DNA of 64,000 bases from Bacteroidota bacterium (GTDB lineage Bacteria; Bacteroidota; Bacteroidia; Bacteroidales; Cfx3-03), in contig JACAUB010000001.1 in the NCBI GenBank assembly GCA_013390605.1, positions 4,799,141-4,863,140 of the forward strand. Reading direction: 5' to 3'. Position 1 is the first letter of the stretch, and every line of letters starts with the position of its first letter. Of the stretch, positions 18,099 to 27,407 are shown piece after piece. The notes beneath the pieces were generated by a model. That model did no database searches. It was not told where the DNA came from and was given only the letters and a program-made list of their open reading frames with translations. Position numbers and translations under genes: made by a program.

Positions 18099-18728
18099 AT
18101 GCTTCACCCGTTTTTTGAAGGTATAATTATAGGCCTAACATTAGCCGTAATGCTTGGTCCCGCAGTGTTTGCTTTATTGCAAACAAGCATACACCGTGGG
18201 ACAAAACCGGGTATTATATTAGCATTAGGAATTGCGCTCAGTGATCTTACTGTATTGGTTATGAGTTATCTGGGAGCTGCTCAACTCTTAACTGATGGAA
18301 AAAGAAGTTTAATCGTTGGATTAATCGGTGGTTCCATTCTTATCATTTTTGGTATCGTAACCTTCACCCGAAAAATACATATTGAAGACTCTGGTAATCT
18401 ATTGGAACCCAAACGCGTTCCGGGGGCATTAACTTATTTGGTTAAAGGATATTTTCTCAATATTGCCAATCCCTTTGTTTGGTTCTTGTGGTTCTCTATC
18501 ATGATGGGGGTTTCTGGAACCTATGGCTCAGAGATATCTTCTCTCTCTGCATTTATCGGCGGTTGTGTCGTTACCATTTTTTGTACCGATGTATTAAAAG
18601 TTTTAATCGCTTCACGAATTAAACACTACCTCACACCTAAAATTCTCAATCTGTTCAACCATGCAGTAGGTATATTGCTTGTCGTCTTTGGCATCATTCT
18701 CATCGTTAGATCAACAATTACATTCTAA
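18099..18728 (+). CDS. LysE family translocator
   Basis: 209 residues with about six hydrophobic segments. The LysE/RhtB signature is at the N-terminus (FFEGIIIGLTLAVMLGPAVF), followed by a second helix (PGIILALGIALSDLTVLVMS). The central NIANPFVWFLWF motif is typical. Members export amino acids or related small molecules using the proton gradient. It is in an operon with the GH3-like ligase (6-base gap), so the exported compound may be related to amino acid conjugates; this is inference. The substrate cannot be assigned. Confidence 0.85.
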   Translation: MLHPFFEGIIIGLTLAVMLGPAVFALLQTSIHRGTKPGIILALGIALSDLTVLVMSYLGAAQLLTDGKRSLIVGLIGGSILIIFGIVTFTRKIHIEDSGNLLEPKRVPGALTYLVKGYFLNIANPFVWFLWFSIMMGVSGTYGSEISSLSAFIGGCVVTIFCTDVLKVLIASRIKHYLTPKILNLFNHAVGILLVVFGIILIVRSTITF

Positions 18729-18807
18729 GCATATTTAATTAATCCATCCCTCCACATCCCTTTTTCGTTTTCCTCAATCTTATATCTTAATATATATTTA
18801 AAAGTCC

Positions 18808-18815
18808 TATTTTTG
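18808..18815 (+). promoter_or_regulatory. Bacteroidota -7 element for the cysD operon
   Basis: Plus strand TATTTTTG matches TAnnTTTG, 82 bases upstream of the cysD ATG. The -33 element is weak. Confidence 0.35.
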
Positions 18816-18896
18816 CATTGTAATACTTAAATAAACTGAAAAGGGTTATCTATATGAACGATCGACCTTTTAGCAGTATCATACAAACAACCGGCA

Positions 18897-19802
18897 ATGA
18901 AGAAATACCAGCTTAATCACTTGCGCGAACTAGAGTCGGAGGCTATATTTGTTATCAGAGAAGTGGCCGCGCAATTTGAACACCCATGTTTACTTTTTTC
19001 AGGGGGAAAAGATTCAATCGTTTTGGCTTATCTTGCAATGAAAGCCTTTTGGCCAGCCAAGATGCCCTTTCCATTGGTGCATATCGATACAGGACACAAT
19101 TTTGAAGAGACCTTAACTTATCGCGATGAGTTGGTCAGGAAGTTTGGTGCCCAACTTATCGTAGGCTCCGTTCAGGAGAGTATAGAAACCGGACGCGTAA
19201 CCGAGGAGAAAGGATTCAATGCCAGTCGCAATCTATTACAAACCACTACCCTTCTTGATACCATAGAAAAATATAAGTTTGATGCTGCCATGGGAGGTGG
19301 ACGACGCGATGAAGAGAAAGCACGAGCCAAAGAACGTTTCTTTTCACACCGCGACGAATTCGGACAGTGGGACCCTAAAAACCAGCGTCCAGAGCTCTGG
19401 AACATCTTCAATGGCCGTAAACACATGGGCGAACATTTCAGAGTATTTCCCATCAGTAACTGGACCGAGATGGACGTATGGCAATACATCCTGATGGAAA
19501 ACATCGAGATGCCCAGTCTCTATTTTACCCATATGCGCGAAGTCTTTAACCGCGATGGTGTGTGGCTCTATCACGCCCCTTTCATGAAATTGAAGCCTAA
19601 CGAAAAAGTCGAAATAAAGCAAGTACGGTGCCGCACTATTGGTGATATCTCATGTACCGGACTCACACTCTCCTCCGCCGAAACATTAGCCGACATCATT
19701 TCCGAAATTGCAGCTACCCGTGTTACCGAAAGGGGTGGGCGTGAAGATGACAAACGATCTGAAGCCGCAATGGAAGACCGTAAACGCGAAGGATATTTCT
19801 AA
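18897..19802 (+). CDS. cysD: Sulfate adenylyltransferase small subunit CysD
   Basis: 301 residues, the normal length. The PP-loop ATP-pyrophosphatase motif is LLFSGGKDSIVLAYLA (about 32-47). Further family motifs are HIDTGHNFEET, GGGRRDEEKARAKER, FPISNWTEMDVWQY and VRCRTIGDISCTG. With CysN it forms APS from sulfate and ATP in the cytoplasm. cysN follows after 21 bases. No CysC kinase, CysH reductase or sulfate permease is encoded nearby. The gene and its two neighbours use more G/C-ending codons than the rest of the window. Confidence 0.95.
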   Translation: MKKYQLNHLRELESEAIFVIREVAAQFEHPCLLFSGGKDSIVLAYLAMKAFWPAKMPFPLVHIDTGHNFEETLTYRDELVRKFGAQLIVGSVQESIETGRVTEEKGFNASRNLLQTTTLLDTIEKYKFDAAMGGGRRDEEKARAKERFFSHRDEFGQWDPKNQRPELWNIFNGRKHMGEHFRVFPISNWTEMDVWQYILMENIEMPSLYFTHMREVFNRDGVWLYHAPFMKLKPNEKVEIKQVRCRTIGDISCTGLTLSSAETLADIISEIAATRVTERGGREDDKRSEAAMEDRKREGYF

Positions 19803-19823
19803 ACCAACAACTTAATTTTGACG

Positions 19824-21098
19824 ATGACTCAGTTTTCTAATAACTCATATTTAGACATGGAGCTGTTGCGTTTTTCAACAGCAGGTAGCGTTGACGATGG
19901 TAAAAGCACTTTAATCGGACGACTGTTATACGACAGTAAATCCATCTTCGAAGATCAACTTGAAGCTGTAAAGCGTGCCAGTATCAAAAAAGGTACCGAG
20001 CATCTCAACCTTGCACTCTTTACTGACGGACTCCGTGCCGAGCGCGAACAAGGCATCACCATTGACGTTGCTTATCGCTACTTTGCTACTCCAAAGCGTA
20101 AATTCATTATTGCCGATACCCCGGGTCATATACAATATACCCGTAACATGGTAACCGGAGCCTCAACAGCCAATGCTGGTCTCGTACTTATTGATGCCCG
20201 CAACGGTATCACCGAGCAAACCTGTCGCCACTCCTATATCTCATCGCTACTCAAGATCCCTCATCTCATCTTCTGCATCAACAAAATGGATCTCGTCAAC
20301 TATAGCGAAGAAGTCTACAAACAAATCACCGAAACCTTCACCGTGTTTGCTGAGAAACTTGATCTCCGCGACATTCGTTTTGTGCCTATCAGTGCTCTGT
20401 TTGGCGATAATGTTGTAGACCGTTCAACCAACATGCCCTGGTATACCGGCGGCACCCTACTCGAGGAACTAGAAACCGTAGAGATCGATCACGATAACGA
20501 CTTTACATCACCCCGCTTTCCGGTGCAATATGTTATCCGTCCTGAGTCTACCGAATATCATGACTATCGTGGCTATGCCGGTCGCGTAGCTGGTGGCGTC
20601 TTTTCCAAAGGAGACCAGATTACTGTGTTACCCTCTGGCCTCACCAGTACCATTAAAAGCATCGACACTTTTACTGGTGAACTCGACGAAGCCTATCCCC
20701 CTCTCTCTGTTACCATCCAGCTGGCTGACGATATCGACATCAGTCGGGGAGATATGATCGTTAAAGCCGATAATATGCCCTGCGTAACTCAGGATCTCGA
20801 AGTCATGATGTGTTGGATGAATGCACGTCCGCTCCAGTTAAACGGAAAATATATTGTTAAACATACCACCCGTGAAGTACGTTGCGTGGTTAAAGAGATC
20901 CAATACAAAGTCAATGTCAATAACCTCGAGCAGATCACCGATGATACCACCGTGCGGTTAAACGATATAGCCCGTGTCGTTATCCGTTGTACCAAGCCAC
21001 TTTTTGTTGATCCATACAAGCAGAACCGTATCACGGGAGCTCTCATTCTCATCGACGAAGGCACCAACGAAACCGTGGGTGTAGCAATGGTTGAATAA
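19824..21098 (+). CDS. cysN: Sulfate adenylyltransferase large subunit CysN (GTPase)
   Basis: 424 residues from the ATG at 19824; a TTG two codons upstream is less likely. The G1 motif is GSVDDGKSTLIGRLL, the G3 motif is DTPGHIQYTRNM and the G4 motif is NKMD. EF-Tu-like beta-barrel domains 2 and 3 follow. GTP hydrolysis by CysN drives APS formation by CysD. The protein ends after the barrel domains (TNETVGVAMVE), so it lacks the fused CysC APS kinase found in bifunctional CysNC. Local GC is high: 32 of 60 bases in 20401-20460 are G or C. Confidence 0.95.
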   Translation: MTQFSNNSYLDMELLRFSTAGSVDDGKSTLIGRLLYDSKSIFEDQLEAVKRASIKKGTEHLNLALFTDGLRAEREQGITIDVAYRYFATPKRKFIIADTPGHIQYTRNMVTGASTANAGLVLIDARNGITEQTCRHSYISSLLKIPHLIFCINKMDLVNYSEEVYKQITETFTVFAEKLDLRDIRFVPISALFGDNVVDRSTNMPWYTGGTLLEELETVEIDHDNDFTSPRFPVQYVIRPESTEYHDYRGYAGRVAGGVFSKGDQITVLPSGLTSTIKSIDTFTGELDEAYPPLSVTIQLADDIDISRGDMIVKADNMPCVTQDLEVMMCWMNARPLQLNGKYIVKHTTREVRCVVKEIQYKVNVNNLEQITDDTTVRLNDIARVVIRCTKPLFVDPYKQNRITGALILIDEGTNETVGVAMVE

Positions 21099-21137
21099 TG
21101 TATCTTTAGAACCCAAATTAAAACCCTTATCATATCA

Positions 21138-22778
21138 ATGAAACCATATCTTCAAACTATTTTAGCCACTGTCCTTGTAGCCACGGCCCTTTTTATAGCG
21201 ACCCCTACGAAGGCTTGTACCAATCTATTGGTCACCAAGGGAGCCACAACCGATGGCTCTACTTTCATCTCTTATAATGCTGACTCGCACACCCTCTATG
21301 GTGAGCTCTACTATTGGGCTGCAGCCAGTCATCCAAAAGGATCGATGCTCGATGTTTATGATTGGGATACCAATGAGTTTCTGGGCAAAATCAAGCAAGT
21401 TCCACAAACCTATAAAGTAGTGGGCAACATGAACGAGTATCAGGTAGCAATTGGCGAGACCACTTATGGCGGACGCGAAGAATTGCAGAAACAACCTGGC
21501 GCTGTTGTAGATTATGGCAGCCTTATCTATATTGCCTTACAGCGGTCGAAGACAGCCCGTGAAGCCATCAAAGTAATGACCAATCTCGTAGCCGAATACG
21601 GTTACGCCAGTGAAGGAGAGTCTTTCTCCGTTTCTGATGTCAATGAAGTATGGATCTTCGAGATGATCGGCAAGGGAGTAGGTGAAAAAGGAGCCGTCTG
21701 GGTTGCTCGTCGTATTCCTGATGGATACATCTCTGGCCATGCTAATCATGCTCGTATCACCACCTTTCCGTTAAACGATCCCGAAAACTGTTTATATGCC
21801 CCGGATGTCATCACCTTTGCAAAGAAAAAAGGATATTATAAAGGAGCCGATGCCGATTTCAGTTTCTCTGATACCTACGCCCCTGTGGATTTCTCAGCAG
21901 CCCGCTATAGTGAAGCTCGTGTGTGGTCGATGTTTAACCGATTGAACCATGAAGCCATGGTGCCTTATCTCGATTATGCCATGGGTAAGAACCTGAGTAA
22001 TCGCATGCCGTTATGGATCAAGCCTACTCAAAAGGTAAGCGTGCACGATGTTATGGAGATTATGCGCGACCATTACGAAAACACCCCGATGGACATGACC
22101 AAAGACATGGGAGCAGGTCCTTACGATTTACCTTATCGTTGGCGTCCATTATCGTGGAAAGTAGACGGCGTTGAATATCTCAACGAGCGAGCCGTCTCCA
22201 CGCAGCAGACCGGTTTTTCCTTTGTAGCGCAGAGCCGTGGTTGGTTACCCAATACATTGGGTGGCATCATTTGGTTTGGTGTAGACGATACCTACAGTAC
22301 CGTTTATACACCCATGTACACCAATATCAGCAGTGCCCCTGAGAATTTGAAGGCCGGTAATGGAGCCATGATGAAGTTTTCAGAGACCTCTATGTTTTGG
22401 ATTTTCAATCAAGTAGCCAATTTTGCTTATACCCGTTACCGCGATATGATCCCTGAGATCAGAGCCAGGCAGGCACAACTAGAGAACAAATACATCGCGC
22501 TGGTAGCCGAGAACGACACCAAATATCTTCAGCTGGCTAAGCAGAATCCCAAAGCTACAGTACAGGCTCTGACAGCCTTCTCGCATGCTCAGTCCAGGAA
22601 TACCTTTACCACCTGGAAGAGCCTCTATCAAGATCTCTTTGTGAAATACATGGACGGGAATATCAAGACCGTTATCGAAGGCAAGCGCGATCCTAAAGTC
22701 TCGCAACCAGGCTACGGTGATGCCTGGTACCGTAAGATTGTTACAGAGACTGGCGATAGATTGAAAGTATTGAAATAA
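21138..22778 (+). CDS. C69 family dipeptidase, secreted
   Basis: 546 residues. A signal peptide (ILATVLVATALFIATPTKA) ends directly before the presumed nucleophile cysteine of KACTNLLVTKGATTDG, as in N-terminal nucleophile hydrolases of MEROPS family C69. Later phrases such as GETTYGG, VNEVWIFEMIGKG and AQSRGWLPN are typical of the family. Members act as dipeptidases; export indicates periplasmic or outer-surface peptide use. The gene lies 39 bases after cysN and shares its GC-rich codon use, so read-through is likely, though there is no evident metabolic link. It ends at a strong bidirectional hairpin. Confidence 0.9.
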   Translation: MKPYLQTILATVLVATALFIATPTKACTNLLVTKGATTDGSTFISYNADSHTLYGELYYWAAASHPKGSMLDVYDWDTNEFLGKIKQVPQTYKVVGNMNEYQVAIGETTYGGREELQKQPGAVVDYGSLIYIALQRSKTAREAIKVMTNLVAEYGYASEGESFSVSDVNEVWIFEMIGKGVGEKGAVWVARRIPDGYISGHANHARITTFPLNDPENCLYAPDVITFAKKKGYYKGADADFSFSDTYAPVDFSAARYSEARVWSMFNRLNHEAMVPYLDYAMGKNLSNRMPLWIKPTQKVSVHDVMEIMRDHYENTPMDMTKDMGAGPYDLPYRWRPLSWKVDGVEYLNERAVSTQQTGFSFVAQSRGWLPNTLGGIIWFGVDDTYSTVYTPMYTNISSAPENLKAGNGAMMKFSETSMFWIFNQVANFAYTRYRDMIPEIRARQAQLENKYIALVAENDTKYLQLAKQNPKATVQALTAFSHAQSRNTFTTWKSLYQDLFVKYMDGNIKTVIEGKRDPKVSQPGYGDAWYRKIVTETGDRLKVLK

Positions 22779-22797
22779 GCATTTTTTTAAGTTGTAA

Positions 22798-22839
22798 AAT
22801 AAACCGGGGTGGCTTCTTAAAAAGCTACCCCGGTTTATT
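22798..22839. terminator. Bidirectional hairpin terminator
   Basis: Bases 22798-22815 pair with 22822-22839 (18 bp, one G-U or A-C position) around a 6-base loop. It is GC-rich in the centre (CCGGGGTGGCTT), with A/T flanks serving as a T-tract in both directions. It separates the convergent C69 gene and the small PID-CTERM-like gene. Confidence 0.8.
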
Positions 22840-22843
22840 TTAT

Positions 22844-23191
22844 TCAATTAGTGATTTCATTTTCTTTGTCATTCAATAACTCTTTTTTATTTGCTTGAAT
22901 TATTTTTACTGCAATATAAGCTAGTCCAAAACCAATTAGATAGAACGTTCCATCGCCAATTGGAGCTGCATTTTCGTTTCCATTTCTGCCTCTTTGGGGT
23001 AAATTTGGAGGATCAGAACTAGGTAAGGTTTGACCTGAAATCGATCCAAAGAAAAAAAAGATAAAAAGAATGATAAGTATTTTCTTTAATTGAAAAAAAT
23101 GGCCTTTTGATGTTTCAAAAAAGAAAACTATCCAATTGGTAATTAAGGAACATATCGTTCCCCTTTCGTTGAACAAGATGTAGTTTTTCAT
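22844..23191 (-). CDS. Small membrane protein with PID-CTERM-like tail
   Basis: 115 residues from the ATG at 23189-23191. Residues about 37-53 form a lysine-preceded hydrophobic stretch (LKKILIILFIFFFFGSISGQ), so the first 35 residues may not be translated and the start is uncertain. After this comes a proline- and aspartate-rich linker (SSDPPNLPQRGRNG), then APIGDGTFYLIGFGLAYIAV followed by a lysine-containing tail. The pattern of PI-x-D/G, glycine-rich hydrophobic helix and basic tail resembles the PID-CTERM tripartite sorting signal of Bacteroidota. It lies 14 bases after the gene for a large T9SS-sorted protein, so they are probably one operon. No function is known. Confidence 0.6.
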   Translation of the reverse strand: MKNYILFNERGTICSLITNWIVFFFETSKGHFFQLKKILIILFIFFFFGSISGQTLPSSDPPNLPQRGRNGNENAAPIGDGTFYLIGFGLAYIAVKIIQANKKELLNDKENEITN

Positions 23192-23205
23192 GATTGTTTT
23201 AGTGT

Positions 23206-26200
23206 TTAGTTAACTCTGATTTTTCGTGAAAATAATTTACCATTATATTGAACCTTAACAATATAGATTCCACTATTTGCTAAATGAAATTCGAGAGAAC
23301 TACTTTGTAATTTTATATTCTTTACTAATTTTCCCGAAATATCGTATACTGCGACATTACCTGATTTTATTAAATCTGATATTTTTAGATATACGGTTTT
23401 TTGAAAGGAATAAAGTGTAAAACATTTATCATCAATTGCTGCTTCTAACCCTGTAATAACATCTATTTGTAATGCAAACCGGTCTATTATATCGGAAGAG
23501 TCACTTTTAAAAGTAAATGATGATGAATTACTTAGGGCGTATTTCTTTTTATTCAATTTATCTTCCACTATAAATGTTGAAGTTTTTAACCAGTCATCTG
23601 AAATTTCAGCTTTTAAGGTATACTCATCGGATAATCCTTTTGAAAATTGAAGATTAAATAATAATGATGAAGCTGAGGGAACACTATTCGTAGATAACTT
23701 TTGTCCATTACTCAAAATAGAATAGAATAATGGTGTTCCATACATCCCTTCTAAAAAGGGTGAATCATATTCAGCATTAAATAGGGTTGATGCTTTGTCA
23801 TTTAAAATTACTTTTGTTTCGGCATAAGTGTTATCTGTGGTGCTACTAATAATAAGTTTTATTTTTTTTGCAGAACTAGTTTTTGTGCTTTTCCATCCAC
23901 TGGCTATTGCGTGAATTCTGGCGGCAACTGGTATTGTGATCGTGTTGACATTATTAATTGCACGAATAAAGAAACCATTCATCGATGGTATTATTTCACC
24001 TTCCTCCATGTCTGAATAGGTGCCTCCGCTATTAAGGATTTTAGCTGTTGAATTGATGCCAACTGTATTCCACCCTGTAAACCAAGTTAAACCGCTTGTA
24101 AATGGATTTCCCAATAAATGCCATCCTCTATTATCTGTTAGCGTAAGATTTGTAAATTTGATATCCGTATTATTGGGAACTCCCGAAATAGATCTGATTA
24201 TTTCAGTATAATATGAAGCTAAATAGCCCTCCCCATTATTAAAAGAGGTAAGATTATTTGAACCCAACTTTTGATTAATCCATAAATTATCAGATTCTCG
24301 ATAACCAAATAGATCATCATCCACACTTGGTTTAAAAGAGTCACTTATTAGTGGATTATCAACGGGAGAACTAATAAAGTGCCACCCATCTGTTTCACCA
24401 ACGTATTTAATTATAAAACGTTCAATCATTATTGTTCCACCTCCACTAATCTTCCCATTACAAATGAAAGAAGCAGCGGCACCATGATTATTTGGTGATT
24501 TCAGAACCATACATTTTACACCTTCGAACGAGCAGTTGCTACTAACAGTAAAAGTTATTCCGGCTTTAAGGGATAAAACTGCACCTGTTCGGATGATCAA
24601 TGATTTTAAGCTTACATCTTTTGTGCACATGGGGTTATTCGAAACATGGGGTATCTCTACATCTGAGTTCGGTCCTGGAACCACTCCGCCAGCCCAGTTT
24701 CCGGCTGTATCCCAATCATTCGATATGCCACCTGTCCAAAGAAGCGTTGTACCAATGCCATAATCTGATATTGCAACATCGTCTATGTTAATAGTTGAAG
24801 GTTTTGATGTTAGTGACTGAATGATTCTAAACCTTATAACCCCTGATTTATTTATTGTAAAATGTGCCATTTCAGGATTCTCAGTACACAATATCTCCGA
24901 ACCTTCATTAACCCATGAACTTCCACCGTTTATCGAACTTTGTAATTGCCATTTTCCACCGGTATCTGATCCATAATTTGAATAACTTACCAATACATCG
25001 CCCGCCCCGTTCATTTTATCAAAGCCCATAGTAATACTACCTGCCTCATTCGTAATACTATTTATTTGAAGGCGGGCCGATTTTTTACCCCTCTTATAGT
25101 CTAAAGTAGTATTTCCGATTAGTGCATCTTTAAATAACCATGATCCCTTAGTACAGGATATTGATTCAGTACTATTTTCTGTTTGAGTACCTCCTTCAAA
25201 ATTTTCAATCCAGTTCATTTTATATACAGATCCACTGACCAGAATTGTACTTAATAAAACACCTCCAATACTATGGGTAATAAGATCATTAGAATAATTT
25301 CCAGCTTTTGCGGATGAAGCAAGTCGAACATAAACTTTTTGGGGTGACAGGATTGGTGTCGAGTATGACAAGGAACAATTAGATGAAAATAATTGATTAT
25401 CAAGTGATATTTCATAATTGATTGGGGCTGTAATAACGATTGGATTGCCCCCAGTAGGGAGATCCTCACCAGAAAGAATATATTGTTTTGGAATAGACAC
25501 AATACTATCTTGTATTCCGTTTAATCCTGTTAAAGACTTGGGCGAAACAGATAAAGTCGGAATTACTGGAACTACCCATTTTATTGTAACATCATCTATA
25601 GCCAAATCATGAGATTTATTAGGTGTAAGCTCCTTATGCCATCTTAGCTGAAGGTAAGAATTTGGGGGAATACTTATTCCAGGTAGAGATATATCTTTAA
25701 AAACTGTACTGTTTTCAGGTAAATTACCATTTAAAATTATTGCGGGAGACCCATACTTAGGTGAGTTGAAGTGTAAATCAGCAAAAGTATTCCAATCAGA
25801 TTTATTTGTAAATATGGGATCCAGAGTGGATACAATTCTATATCCAAATAGTAAAGGCTGAGGGCTTGAATATCCCCCATTTCGCCATTGTTCGCCAGTA
25901 TAACTAATACTTACTTGTGAGATAGTTGTTGACGATTTGTTTTGTAAAGCTATTCCTATAGTAAAAGGACGGTCTTTGTCAGGCACAATCCCCATTGCTC
26001 TATCACTGTTTCCAGGTAAACCAAAACTTTTTTTCCCCGTAGAGATATCTGTTCCGTCTGTTGCCGAATAAGTTTTATATTGATCCTGAAATTGGTATTG
26101 CCAATACCATCCTGGAATAGTACTATTGTCTGTCCACGCTGCAGAACCTGAAGAAATAAGTATGTCGAAATTCTGGCTATAGGAACCAGTATGTATCATC

Positions 26201-26304
26201 TCTATTTGAGCTTTTCCGTAATTCGGGAAAGATATTCCTATCATGCAGATTAAATTTGCAAAGATGTGAGTTAATGTCGCTTTTTTAAATCGTAGTGGAT
26301 GCAT
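23206..26304 (-). CDS. Large T9SS-sorted surface protein
   Basis: 1032 residues from the ATG at 26302-26304; a TTG start 42 bases upstream is less likely. A signal peptide is present (about 1-33, ending NYGKAQ). The N-terminal domain (SYSQNFDILISSGSAAWTDN) resembles exported beta-sandwich domains often found in T9SS cargo. A cadherin/Ig-like segment (SVSPKSLTGLNGIQDSIVS) and a further repeat beginning WTGGISNDWDTAGNWAGG follow. The last 75 residues are a T9SS type A sorting domain (VAVYDISGKLVKN, NSGIYIVKVQYNGK, SRKIRVN). The protein should be moved across the outer membrane and attached to the surface. No catalytic motif was recognised. It may be an adhesin or matrix protein. Confidence 0.85.
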   Translation of the reverse strand: MHPLRFKKATLTHIFANLICMIGISFPNYGKAQIEMIHTGSYSQNFDILISSGSAAWTDNSTIPGWYWQYQFQDQYKTYSATDGTDISTGKKSFGLPGNSDRAMGIVPDKDRPFTIGIALQNKSSTTISQVSISYTGEQWRNGGYSSPQPLLFGYRIVSTLDPIFTNKSDWNTFADLHFNSPKYGSPAIILNGNLPENSTVFKDISLPGISIPPNSYLQLRWHKELTPNKSHDLAIDDVTIKWVVPVIPTLSVSPKSLTGLNGIQDSIVSIPKQYILSGEDLPTGGNPIVITAPINYEISLDNQLFSSNCSLSYSTPILSPQKVYVRLASSAKAGNYSNDLITHSIGGVLLSTILVSGSVYKMNWIENFEGGTQTENSTESISCTKGSWLFKDALIGNTTLDYKRGKKSARLQINSITNEAGSITMGFDKMNGAGDVLVSYSNYGSDTGGKWQLQSSINGGSSWVNEGSEILCTENPEMAHFTINKSGVIRFRIIQSLTSKPSTINIDDVAISDYGIGTTLLWTGGISNDWDTAGNWAGGVVPGPNSDVEIPHVSNNPMCTKDVSLKSLIIRTGAVLSLKAGITFTVSSNCSFEGVKCMVLKSPNNHGAAASFICNGKISGGGTIMIERFIIKYVGETDGWHFISSPVDNPLISDSFKPSVDDDLFGYRESDNLWINQKLGSNNLTSFNNGEGYLASYYTEIIRSISGVPNNTDIKFTNLTLTDNRGWHLLGNPFTSGLTWFTGWNTVGINSTAKILNSGGTYSDMEEGEIIPSMNGFFIRAINNVNTITIPVAARIHAIASGWKSTKTSSAKKIKLIISSTTDNTYAETKVILNDKASTLFNAEYDSPFLEGMYGTPLFYSILSNGQKLSTNSVPSASSLLFNLQFSKGLSDEYTLKAEISDDWLKTSTFIVEDKLNKKKYALSNSSSFTFKSDSSDIIDRFALQIDVITGLEAAIDDKCFTLYSFQKTVYLKISDLIKSGNVAVYDISGKLVKNIKLQSSSLEFHLANSGIYIVKVQYNGKLFSRKIRVN

Positions 26305-27407
26305 AATAAATAAAGAATTAAAAGTTTTATCTTTAAAAAAAATCAAGAAAAATGAAGAAAGAAAAATGAATCAGAATTCATTAAAAAAATTGAAGAACAA
26401 ATTGCTTAATTCAAAATAAAAAAAAGGTATAAGTCAGTATGTATTTTATTAAATTAATGTATATTATCAAATATACAATCTAATAATAAAAAACGCAATG
26501 TATTGTAATAGAGTGTTTATAATTTGTAATTAATACAAATAAACAAGAAAAAATTAATTTTAGTATTTATACTATCTATATTTATAATTATTTTAATAAG
26601 TCATAAAGTCTCCATTTAAAGTATCTCTAAGTGTTATAGATATTCACTTTTGATTTTAACAAAAAAAAGCCTCCAAGAATTGTAAATCTGTAAATATTTC
26701 AAATTTTATGTTTGCAGCAAATGAATGAAAAGCAGGAAAATTCTATAATATTATTAGAAATAACTTTTTTTAGACGTTTTTTCTAAAATTTGAATAAAAA
26801 GTTTCTATAAAATTGGCAAAATATTAGACTTTATTCTAAAGATTAAATATTTTTAAATTAAATACAGCAAGGGAAATAGTCTGATAATATATAAACCTGA
26901 AAACATAAAAGTATAGCGCATATTTTCTAAGGAGTATACATTTTCTCATGAGTGTATATTTGAAATTGTAAAACGGGATGATAGAAATATTTTATCTAAA
27001 AGAAACTTTCAAAGGGAAACAAATTATTGAATGAATAGAATGCAAAAGTTCTTAAGTAGAATTTATTACCATTAAAATGAATATGATTTTATGATTACTT
27101 TATACATAATCTAAACAAATAATCGCAAAGCTCATTCTTAAATCATTTTCAAATAGTTGTCGGATATTTTATTGGTTTGAGAGGATGAATATGATACCTG
27201 TTAATTATCTTTGAACTACTGATAAAGGAAGGGAAGCATCATATGCATTGATTCTATGTTGAAGTTGTATCGAATAATCGTAGATTTCAGATGTAACATA
27301 GGAAATTGCGGAGTAATATTAATTATTCTGAATAAGCTGGAACAATGGTTGTATAGAGCTGATACCCCTGCTCAACTTTTTCAACTATGCTAAGTTCCGG
27401 TTTAAAA
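26305..27407. other. 1.1 kb AT-rich region without a convincing gene
   Basis: This is the longest gene-free stretch in the window. Bases 26305-27170 are extremely AT-rich, with stop codons in all frames and several weak A/T hairpins (for example TTTTAGA/TCTAAAA near 26770). It includes the promoter region of the T9SS-sorted protein gene. Bases 27180-27407 are less AT-rich and contain a 28-codon minus-strand frame that may be a relic or chance. No RNA gene or repeat array was recognised. Confidence 0.5.

Noticed and set aside
27323..27407. 28-codon minus-strand frame that could extend the GT2 protein by frameshift
   Set aside because: The GT2 protein already ends with the usual WKGR tail of the family, so a frameshifted extension is not needed; kept only as a possible relic.
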